Made by a program: the position numbers and the translations under genes
Notes under the pieces: generated by a model
Seen by the model: the letters and a program-made list of their open reading frames with translations, nothing else
Told to the model about the DNA's origin: nothing
Database searches by the model: none
In this document: positions 51,264 through 58,675 of the stretch, piece by piece
Layout: each line of letters starts with the position of its first letter
Numbering within the stretch: position 1 is the first letter of the stretch
DNA from: Lysobacterales bacterium
Lineage (GTDB): Bacteria > Pseudomonadota > Gammaproteobacteria > Xanthomonadales > Rhodanobacteraceae
NCBI GenBank assembly: GCA_016707485.1
Contig: JADJHN010000001.1
Coordinates: 1,054,001 to 1,118,000 of the forward strand
Reading direction: 5' to 3'
DNA: 64,000 nt

Positions 51264-52097
51264 ATGACCTTCATCGAATCCCTGAGGCACGCCTGGCAGC
51301 ACAACGACTCGCTGGTCTGCGTCGGACTTGATCCGGAACCGGCGCGTTTTCCGGAGATGTTTGCAGGGGACGATGATTCGGTATTCCGCTTCTGCCGGGA
51401 CATCGTCGATGCGACTGCCGATCTCGTGTGTTGTTTCAAGCCGCAGATCGCGCACTTTGCCGCGCTCGGTGCGGAAGATGCCCTGCAACGCCTGATCGCG
51501 CACATCCACAAACTTCAACCGGGCGTGCCGGTCATCCTCGATGCCAAGCGCGGCGACATCGGCTCCACCGCCCGGCATTACGCCAGCGAAGCGTTCGATC
51601 GCTATCAAGCCGATGCGGTGACGGTGAATCCGTATCTCGGTCGCGATTCGCTGCAGCCGTTTCTCGATCGCGCCGACAAGGGCGTGGTCATCCTCTGCCG
51701 CACCTCGAACGCCGGAGCGGGCGATCTGCAGGATCTCGATATCGGTGGCCGGCCGCTCTACCAGCATGTCGCGGAAAAAGTTGCGCGGGACTGGAACGCC
51801 AATGGCAATTGCCTGCTGGTGACCGGGGCGACTTATCCGCAGCAATTGGCCGAGGTGCGCGCGCTCGTCGGCGACATGCCCCTGCTGGTTCCCGGCATCG
51901 GTGCGCAGGGCGGCGACGTCGAGGCGGTGCTGCGCCACGGCCAAGCCAGCGACGCCAGTGGATTGCTGATCAGCTCGTCGCGCGCCATCCTGTATGCCGG
52001 CAACGATGATGATTTTGCCAATGCCGCACGTGCGGCAACCCTTGCCCTGCGCGACGAAATCAACCGTCATCGCCGGCCCGGCGCGAATCCTGCCTGA
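51264..52097 (+). CDS. pyrF: Orotidine 5'-phosphate decarboxylase (type 2)
   Basis: Last step of UMP synthesis, OMP to UMP + CO2; 277 residues. This is the longer type 2 form (PyrF subfamily of actinobacteria and some proteobacteria). Recognised by SLVCVGLDPEPARFPEMF, CFKPQIAHFAALG, the catalytic block VILDAKRGDIGSTARHYA and the phosphate-binding end LLVPGIGAQGGD. The ATG at 51264 is immediately preceded by a C-rich heptad array, so no ribosome site is visible. coaE starts 1 bp after its stop. Confidence 0.92.
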   Translation: MTFIESLRHAWQHNDSLVCVGLDPEPARFPEMFAGDDDSVFRFCRDIVDATADLVCCFKPQIAHFAALGAEDALQRLIAHIHKLQPGVPVILDAKRGDIGSTARHYASEAFDRYQADAVTVNPYLGRDSLQPFLDRADKGVVILCRTSNAGAGDLQDLDIGGRPLYQHVAEKVARDWNANGNCLLVTGATYPQQLAEVRALVGDMPLLVPGIGAQGGDVEAVLRHGQASDASGLLISSSRAILYAGNDDDFANAARAATLALRDEINRHRRPGANPA

Positions 52098-52098
52098 C

Positions 52099-52692
52099 AT
52101 GTTCATCGTCGCACTGACTGGCGGCATCGCCTCGGGGAAGACGGCCGTCGAGCACTGCTTTGCGCGACGCGGCATCGAGATCCGCGATGCGGATCGTGTC
52201 GCCCGCGACGTGGTTGCGCCCGATAGCGAAGGACTTCGGCAAGTCATCGCGACGTTTGGCAACGAGGTGCTCGCCGCCGACGGCAGCCTCGATCGAAGGC
52301 TCATGCGCGAACGTGTCTTCGCCGATCCCGAGGCCCGGCGCCAACTGGAACGCATCATCCATCCGCGCGTGCGCGACGCCTTGCGCCAATCGGCACAGGA
52401 GATGCGCAGCGCCTACGGATTGCTGGTCATTCCGTTGCTGGTCGAGTCGGGCGACTACGCCTGGGTCGATCGCGTGCTGGTCGTTGATGTGCCGCGCAGC
52501 GTGCAGATCAGTCGACTGCTGAATCGCGACGGCATTACGCGCGAACTTGCCGAATCCATGGTCAATGCGCAAGCCAGTCGCGAACAACGCCTGGCCATCG
52601 CCGACGACGTGATCGACAACACTGCCGACCTCGCAGCACTCGATAGCGCCGTCGAAACCCTGCATCGGCGTTATCTGCAATTGGCCGCCTGA
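52099..52692 (+). CDS. coaE: Dephospho-CoA kinase
   Basis: Final step of coenzyme A synthesis, phosphorylating dephospho-CoA; 197 residues. The P-loop is ALTGGIASGKTAVEHCF, followed by DADRVARDVV. The lid region HPRVRDALRQ and the C-terminal RLLNRDGITRELAESMVNAQ are typical of the family. It lies 1 bp after pyrF (ATG at 52099), so the two are one transcript. No frameshift seen. Confidence 0.94.
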   Translation: MFIVALTGGIASGKTAVEHCFARRGIEIRDADRVARDVVAPDSEGLRQVIATFGNEVLAADGSLDRRLMRERVFADPEARRQLERIIHPRVRDALRQSAQEMRSAYGLLVIPLLVESGDYAWVDRVLVVDVPRSVQISRLLNRDGITRELAESMVNAQASREQRLAIADDVIDNTADLAALDSAVETLHRRYLQLAA

Positions 52693-52744
52693 GCCACCAG
52701 GCAACGGCGTGCGTCGGGCGCGCATTTCGAACATCCATTGCAAG

Positions 52745-52771
52745 GTGACGTTCAGCATACGGCGATATGAT
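52745..52771 (+). promoter_or_regulatory. Putative promoter for the phospholipase-D-type gene
   Basis: TATGAT (52766-52771) is a good -10. The best -35 at a workable distance is GTGACG (52745-52750), 15 bp away; a better hexamer TTGCAA lies too far upstream. Weak call. Confidence 0.3.
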
Positions 52772-52842
52772 CCTGCGCTGTGCGTGGTTGCGCGACGTGC
52801 GCGGTGGTATCGCCTCGCTGCCGTGGGGATCAGGAGTCTTGC

Positions 52843-54132
52843 ATGAACAAGCGCGTGGGCCGTTCAAGGCTCATGATGATCATCATCTCGGTCGTCGCAA
52901 CGAGTCTGGCGGCAGTCGTTGCGGCAAACTTTTCGACTCCCGAGAAAAGAGTCGAGCGCAAGATCGAACATCGCTATTCGATTGCCGATGCGCAATTCCA
53001 GCGGGAAATGTCGGTCCTGCTCGGGCCGTCGATCGTGCAGGGCAATACCGTGGTGGCCTTGCAGAACGGCGTCGAGATCTTCCCGGCCATGCTCGCCGCC
53101 GTGCGCAGCGCGCGGCACACGATCACGTTCGAGACCTACATCTACTGGTCCGGCGAGATCGGCGAGAAGTTTTCGCAGGCACTTTCCGAGCGCGCCCGTG
53201 CCGGCGTGAGCGTGCATGTCACCATCGACTGGGTCGGCAGCATGAAGATGGACTCCCAGTTGCTTGAATCGATGGAACAGGCGGGCGTGCAACTGCATCG
53301 CTATCGTCCGTTGCACTGGTACAACATGGGCGCGATGAACAACCGGACCCACCGCAAGTTGCTCATCATTGACGGCACGGTCGGTTTCACCGGTGGCGTC
53401 GGCATCGCCGATCAGTGGCAAGGCAAAGGAAACGATCCGGAGCATTGGCGCGACTCGCATTTCCGCATCGAGGGTCCGGTCGTCTCGCAGTTTCAATCCG
53501 CATTCAATGACAACTGGATCAAGCAGACCGGCGACATCCTCAATGGGGATAGGTATTTCCCCTCGATACCTGCGCACGGAGCCATGGCGGCGCAACTTTT
53601 CATCGCCTCGCCGGCCGGCGGCAGCGAAAGCATGGCACTGATGTACCTCATGGCGATAGCCGCAGCCGACCACTCGATCGACCTGGCCGCGTCGTATTTC
53701 GTGCCGGATCAGCTCGCGCTCGACGCCTTGCTCGCTGCGCGCAAGCGTGGCGTGCGCATCCGCATCCTGCTCCCCGGCGAGCACATCGATTCGGACGTCG
53801 TTCGATTGCGCTCGCGGGCTTTGTGGGGTGATCTGCTGCGCGCCGGCGTCGAGATCCATGAATACGTCCCGACGATGATGCACACGAAGATGCTTGTGAT
53901 CGACCAGTTGCTCGTTTCAGTCGGATCGACGAACTTCGACGAACGCTCGTTCCGCTTGAACGATGAGGCGAGCTTGAACATTTACGACGCGGCTTTCGCC
54001 CGCGACATGACCGAGGTGTTCGAACGCGACCTGCGGGACGCACGCCCATATACGTACGAAATGTGGGTCGATCGGCCGTTGACCGAGCGCCTCGGCGAAT
54101 GGATCACGCGACCGATCGCGTCGCAGCTGTGA
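52843..54132 (+). CDS. Phospholipase D family protein (cardiolipin synthase-like)
   Basis: A 429-residue PLD-superfamily protein with one N-terminal membrane segment (LMMIIISVVATSLAAVVAAN) that may anchor it. It has two HKD motifs: THRKLLIIDGTVGFTGG in the first half and MHTKMLVIDQLLVSVGSTNF in the second, as in cardiolipin synthase B/C. FETYIYWSGEIGEKF is the typical PLD start block. Cardiolipin synthases transfer a phosphatidyl group between phospholipids. Which phospholipid it uses is not decidable. The ATG at 52843 has AGGAG seven bases upstream. It is convergent with the 54373 gene. Confidence 0.85.
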   Translation: MNKRVGRSRLMMIIISVVATSLAAVVAANFSTPEKRVERKIEHRYSIADAQFQREMSVLLGPSIVQGNTVVALQNGVEIFPAMLAAVRSARHTITFETYIYWSGEIGEKFSQALSERARAGVSVHVTIDWVGSMKMDSQLLESMEQAGVQLHRYRPLHWYNMGAMNNRTHRKLLIIDGTVGFTGGVGIADQWQGKGNDPEHWRDSHFRIEGPVVSQFQSAFNDNWIKQTGDILNGDRYFPSIPAHGAMAAQLFIASPAGGSESMALMYLMAIAAADHSIDLAASYFVPDQLALDALLAARKRGVRIRILLPGEHIDSDVVRLRSRALWGDLLRAGVEIHEYVPTMMHTKMLVIDQLLVSVGSTNFDERSFRLNDEASLNIYDAAFARDMTEVFERDLRDARPYTYEMWVDRPLTERLGEWITRPIASQL

Positions 54133-54320
54133 CATCCACGCGAGACGCCGATACCCGGCGGACTCGACAAGCCAATCCGGCCCCTGCCTGGCCCCCGTAG
54201 TGGTCAATCCCCGCCGCGCTGCGGGCTGATTCATGACAGAGCGACCTGTGGCGATCGTGGCTCCGCGTCGTTCTTTCTCAAAATCAAGGCCGCCTCCCCC
54301 GACAAGGCGCGATGAACCAT

Positions 54321-54350
54321 AAAAAAACCCCGGGACTTGCGCCCCGGGGT
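54321..54350 (-). terminator. Rho-independent terminator of the giant secreted protein gene
   Basis: On the minus strand: ACCCCGGG, an 8-base loop, CCCGGGGT, then a run of seven T (complement of 54321-54327). It lies 22 bp after the stop codon of the gene ending at 54373. Being symmetric in its stem, it may also stop transcription arriving from the plus-strand phospholipase gene. Confidence 0.88.
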
Positions 54351-54372
54351 TCTGGAACGCGCCTCGACGCGA

Positions 54373-57300
54373 TCAGACGTAGCGGCGCGTCGCCATGGCC
54401 GCGGTCAGGCCAAGCAGCATGAGCAGCAGCAGGCTGCTCCAGGGCGACAGGACATCCAGCTCGACGGTATCGACCAGCCCGGCCAGACCTTCTCCGCTCA
54501 ACGTCGCCGTCGCGGTGCCGACATCCGATGTGATGGTGATGACCTGGCTGAACATGCCGGCTGCGGTCGGGGTGAAGCTGTAAAGCACCGTGCAGTTGGC
54601 ACCGGCCGCGAGCGCGAAAGGAACTGCGCCGCAGGTGCCGCCGGCGACTTCGGCAAATGGAGCGGCCGCCGGAGTGATGGCGGTAACCTGCAGCGGGCCG
54701 CCGCCGGTATTGAGGATGGTCAAGGCGAGCTGACTGCTGGTGCCGACCAGTTGCCCACCGAAATCGATCGTCGCCGAGAGGACGCCGATGACGCCGACGA
54801 CGCCGGTACCACTCAGCGCAATCGCGCCATTGCCGGCATTCGAGGTCACCGTCAGGTTCTGGCTGGCGGGCCCGCTGGCGGTTGGACTGAACATGTAGTC
54901 CAGGGTGCACGAAGCACCTGCCGCGAGCGCGAACGGAACCGCGCCGCAACTGCCGCCGCTCGAGGCGAATGGTGCGGTGGCAGCGGTGATCGCAGTGACC
55001 TGCAGCGGGCTGCCACCGGTGTTGCTCAGGGTGACCGTCTGCGCCGCACTGCTGCTGCCGACGGCAATCGAACCGAAGTTGATGCTGGTCGGACTGACGG
55101 CGAGTGCTCCGGGCAGAAGCACGCTATCGGTATCGGTTGCCGAATTGTTGGCAGGATTCGTGTCGGTCACACCGGCAGCGGCGGCCACCGTCGCCGTATT
55201 GGCAATGCTGCCCGACGCCGCGGCCGACACCGTGCAGTTGGCCGTGTGCGTCGTCGAACCGCCGGCGGGCAGGTTGACCGTGTCGTTGATGTTGCCGGAA
55301 CCTGCGGCCGTACAGGTGCCGCCGCCGGCCCCGGCGCAAGTCCAGGTGCAGGTCAGCGTGGCCGGGAAAGTATCGGCGACCGTCGAGGCGGGCGCGATGC
55401 TCGGCCCCGCATTACTCGCGGTGATCGTGTAAACCGTCGAGCCGCCGGCAACCACCGAGGCCACGCCATCGGTCTTGGTGATGGACAAATCGACTTGCGG
55501 CGTCAGCGTGTCGGTGTCGGTTGCCGAATTGTTTCCCGGAGTTGGATCGGTCACGCTGCCGGTGATCGTCGCCGTGTTGCTCAGCGTTCCGGTCGCTGCT
55601 GCGGAAATCGCGCAACTGGCCGTGTAGGTGACGCTGGCGCCTGCGGGCAAATTGACCGCATCGCTGATATTGCCCGAACCCGCCGCCGTGCACGTGCCGC
55701 CACCCGCACCGACGCAGGTCCAGGTACAGGTCTCGCTGGCCGGGAAGGTATCGGCAATGGTCGAGCCGGGCGCATTGCTCGGCCCGGCATTGCTGCCGGT
55801 GATCGTGTAGGTGACGCTGCCGCCGGGAACTGCGGTGGTGACGCCGTCGGTCTTGGTGATCGCGAGATCGGCCTGCGGCGTCAGCACGTCGGAATCGGTC
55901 GCACTGTTGTTCACCGGATTCGGGTCGGCAATCGCGCTGTTGATCGTCGCCGTGTTGGTCAAGGTTCCGCTCGCGGCGGCCGAGATGGCACAACTGGCGG
56001 TATAGGTCACGCTGCCGCCCGAAGGTAGATTCACCGCATCATTGATATTGCCCGAACCCGCCGCCGTGCACGTTCCGCCCCCCGCACCGACGCAGGTCCA
56101 GGTGCAGGTTTCGCTGGCCGGGAAGGTATCGGCAATGGTTGCGCCAGTGACCGCATCCGGCCCGGCATTGCTGCCGGTGATCGTGTAGGTGACGCTGCCG
56201 CCGGGAACTGCGCTGGTCACGCCATCGGTCTTGGTGATGGCGAGGTCGGCGCTGAGCGCCCGGCATCCCGTTACCGAGACATCATCGATCGCCAGTCCCT
56301 GGAAATTGACCGTGGTGTCGCTGTCGACATGGAAGCGCAGTTCGCTGTTCAGCCCGGCGAGACTGTCGGCGCGGCGAGACATTTGCGCCCAGCCGGCGCT
56401 GGCGCCAATGTTGGTCGCTGGATTTCCGGCTGCGTTGGTCATGGTCGCATCGAGAAACTCGAACAAGCGCACCGGCGTGGCACCACCGGCCTGCTGGAAA
56501 TCGACAAACAGATGATCGAAGTTCGCACTTTCCATCTGGTAGCGCTGCGCCCAGTTGACGACGATCGGTGCCACGAGCCCGCTCAGATCGATATTCGGTG
56601 ACAACAGATCCTGGCTGCTTGATACGTTGTAGGTGTTGTCGAGATCGGTTTTCCAGCAATTGGTTCCGCTGTTGCAGGTGGTGAACGCGGCGAGCGGGTT
56701 GGCCGTTGTCGTTGCCGGCGATGCGGGCAATCCGAGTTCCCATTCGTCGGCTGTCCCGCCATGCGTGAAGCCTGCCGCACCGGACTCGAAATCGGTCGAA
56801 TAGACAGTCGTGGACGCGGTTCCCGGCGGGCAGGTTGGCGGTGGCGGTGCTTCGCAAATGCGCAGACTCCAGGATGTCAACGTGCCGCCATTCGCGCCGG
56901 CCGTATCGTCGCGCAGGTCGAGCGTCCAGGTGCCGCCCGCGTCTTCGCCATCGAACCAGGCAAGCCGATAGGCGAGTTCTGGCTTGTACTGCACGCCGCT
57001 CAATACGGTAAACGACGGCGGAATGCCCGCCTCGTCATCGAAGACGACATTCATCTGGGCCTGGCCACCCGTTGCGCTCGCGCCGATGTCGGTAAACAGG
57101 CCGTTGTCATTGCCGGCCGGCGAGCGCAGGTGGGCATCGATATCCCCCATCAGGGCATGGTTGAGGACGATATCGACATCAACATCGGCAATGCGCGGAT
57201 TGCCAGGCACCGTGATGACCGAGCTGACCAGACCCGTTCCCGGGCCGATGGTCTTGGGCACATCGGTGCTGGTGTACGTGGTGCAGTTGACGCCCTCATT

Positions 57301-58476
57301 GGTCGCCGGATGCACGCTGACGCTGAGCGTATAAGTCGCCGTGGGCCCGCCGACAGCGGCGGAGGCGGAATCGACGAAGGCGAAATAGGTGCCCGCCGTC
57401 TTGACCGTCATGAACAGGGCTTCGGAGGGAATATTCGGATTCGGCGACACGTCGCCTGTGCCGGCATCGTCGACAACCAGGATCTGGTTGGCCGCATCGC
57501 CGAACAGGGCAATCCCGAGACGACCATTCCAGACCACGCCATCGCGTTCCGGATCGGTGTCGAGCGACAGGTAAACAGTGTCCCCGGCGTTGAGGCTGAA
57601 ACTGTACCAGTCCTGCTCGGTCGCCGCGGCGGGATTGCGCGTGCCGCTGACCCAGCCATTGGCCGGCAATACATTGGCGGTGGCCGGCGTATCGTTGGAT
57701 TCCACTTCCGGCGTTGGCGCGCCACTCTGCAGCCGGAAATGAAGTTCATACGGCCTTTCGGAAGTCGTGCCGGCAGTGAAATCGTTGATCCGCAAGTAAT
57801 AGGTGCCGGCCGCCGGAATCGTCGCGCCGGCAATGGACGATGACAGTGAGGCAAAGGAACCGTTGTCGTCGTCGAACTCGATGAGGGTGGTGCCGTCGGA
57901 AGCAAACAGGGACATCTGACTGTCGGTGCTGCTGCCAGCGGAGAAACTGGTCATCATTGCCGCGTAGACGCGATCGCCTGCAGCCGCCGTGAACGAGTAG
58001 AAATCCACATCGCCATTGGGAAACAGATTGCCGCGAACGACCTGGTTGGTTCCGGGAATCGGCGTGGCGGTCGCAAAGGTGCCGTTCGGCTCGACGTCGC
58101 CGAGATAACCCTGGCCGAGGGGCGCCTGGGGCGCATAGATCACGCCACCCGGGCTGAAGCTGGAGGGTTTGGGTTCGTTGCCTTGCCCCTTGATCTCGTC
58201 GCCGTTGACCGGCATGGCCAAGGCCAAAGGCGTTGCCGTTGAGGACTTGGGGTTCGACAGGTCGGCCAGAGTCAACCATTTCGGCCCGGCCGCAGTCTCC
58301 TGCCGTTTTTCCGCAGTTCCATTCACGCTCGCCAGCGCGTAGGCGGGAGAATGCGAGGATGCATGCAGCAACCTGCCGGCCGCACTTGCGCTGCTGGCAT
58401 CGGCCTGCCCGGCCGACAACAGCGTCACACACAAAGTGGCTGCGCTCAGTGCACAAGCCTGGAATCTGCAAAACAT
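54373..58476 (-). CDS. Giant secreted multi-domain protein (PPC, P-domain, DUF11, anchored C-terminus)
   Basis: A 1367-residue exported protein. It has a signal peptide (LSAATLCVTLLSAGQADA), then two PPC-like beta domains (~125-250 and 258-395), a proprotein-convertase P-domain (~400-535; GDIDAHLRSPAGNDNGLF, GGTWTLDLRDD) and a MAM/jellyroll-like region (~558-735). Three DUF11 repeats follow (~745-1122; ADLAITKTDGVT...GGSVTYTITGSNAG), then two ASH/choice-of-anchor repeats (~1128-1328). The end is LSPWSSLLLLMLLGLTAAMA plus TRRYV, a hydrophobic-plus-Arg tail. No protease active site was seen, so it is probably a structural or adhesive surface protein. The ATG at 58476 has GGAGAAG upstream. Confidence 0.8.
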   Translation of the reverse strand: MFCRFQACALSAATLCVTLLSAGQADASSASAAGRLLHASSHSPAYALASVNGTAEKRQETAAGPKWLTLADLSNPKSSTATPLALAMPVNGDEIKGQGNEPKPSSFSPGGVIYAPQAPLGQGYLGDVEPNGTFATATPIPGTNQVVRGNLFPNGDVDFYSFTAAAGDRVYAAMMTSFSAGSSTDSQMSLFASDGTTLIEFDDDNGSFASLSSSIAGATIPAAGTYYLRINDFTAGTTSERPYELHFRLQSGAPTPEVESNDTPATANVLPANGWVSGTRNPAAATEQDWYSFSLNAGDTVYLSLDTDPERDGVVWNGRLGIALFGDAANQILVVDDAGTGDVSPNPNIPSEALFMTVKTAGTYFAFVDSASAAVGGPTATYTLSVSVHPATNEGVNCTTYTSTDVPKTIGPGTGLVSSVITVPGNPRIADVDVDIVLNHALMGDIDAHLRSPAGNDNGLFTDIGASATGGQAQMNVVFDDEAGIPPSFTVLSGVQYKPELAYRLAWFDGEDAGGTWTLDLRDDTAGANGGTLTSWSLRICEAPPPPTCPPGTASTTVYSTDFESGAAGFTHGGTADEWELGLPASPATTTANPLAAFTTCNSGTNCWKTDLDNTYNVSSSQDLLSPNIDLSGLVAPIVVNWAQRYQMESANFDHLFVDFQQAGGATPVRLFEFLDATMTNAAGNPATNIGASAGWAQMSRRADSLAGLNSELRFHVDSDTTVNFQGLAIDDVSVTGCRALSADLAITKTDGVTSAVPGGSVTYTITGSNAGPDAVTGATIADTFPASETCTWTCVGAGGGTCTAAGSGNINDAVNLPSGGSVTYTASCAISAAASGTLTNTATINSAIADPNPVNNSATDSDVLTPQADLAITKTDGVTTAVPGGSVTYTITGSNAGPSNAPGSTIADTFPASETCTWTCVGAGGGTCTAAGSGNISDAVNLPAGASVTYTASCAISAAATGTLSNTATITGSVTDPTPGNNSATDTDTLTPQVDLSITKTDGVASVVAGGSTVYTITASNAGPSIAPASTVADTFPATLTCTWTCAGAGGGTCTAAGSGNINDTVNLPAGGSTTHTANCTVSAAASGSIANTATVAAAAGVTDTNPANNSATDTDSVLLPGALAVSPTSINFGSIAVGSSSAAQTVTLSNTGGSPLQVTAITAATAPFASSGGSCGAVPFALAAGASCTLDYMFSPTASGPASQNLTVTSNAGNGAIALSGTGVVGVIGVLSATIDFGGQLVGTSSQLALTILNTGGGPLQVTAITPAAAPFAEVAGGTCGAVPFALAAGANCTVLYSFTPTAAGMFSQVITITSDVGTATATLSGEGLAGLVDTVELDVLSPWSSLLLLMLLGLTAAMATRRYV
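55110..56240. repeat. Three tandem DUF11-coding repeats
   Basis: Three units of roughly 370 bp (about 55.11-55.48, 55.49-55.86 and 55.87-56.24 kb) encode DUF11 domains sharing ITKTDGV, YTIT.SNAGP, ADTFPA and GGGTCTAAGSGNI. The blocks are so alike at DNA level that long stretches match almost exactly (for example around 55799 and 56178). Related but more diverged units occur in the neighbouring gene at about 59.2-59.95 kb. Confidence 0.8.
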
Positions 58477-58675
58477 GTTCTTCTCCCCGATTTTCGACTA
58501 CTTCGGCCCAGCGGCAAACCGCATCGGCCGGCCTTGTATCCAGCTGAATTCACAAGCGCAGCGATCGATGAAGTAGCCGGAAAGCGGCGCAAATACCGGC
58601 AACTTCCATCAATCGCGGAAACAACGGCCAGGCATTATCGGTGCCTGGCCGGGAAATGCATGTTTCGAATCCTTG

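Noticed and set aside
52738..52771. TTGCAA / TATGAT as a sigma-70 promoter
   Set aside because: The hexamers are 22 bp apart, too far; a weaker -35 at a better distance is reported instead with low confidence.
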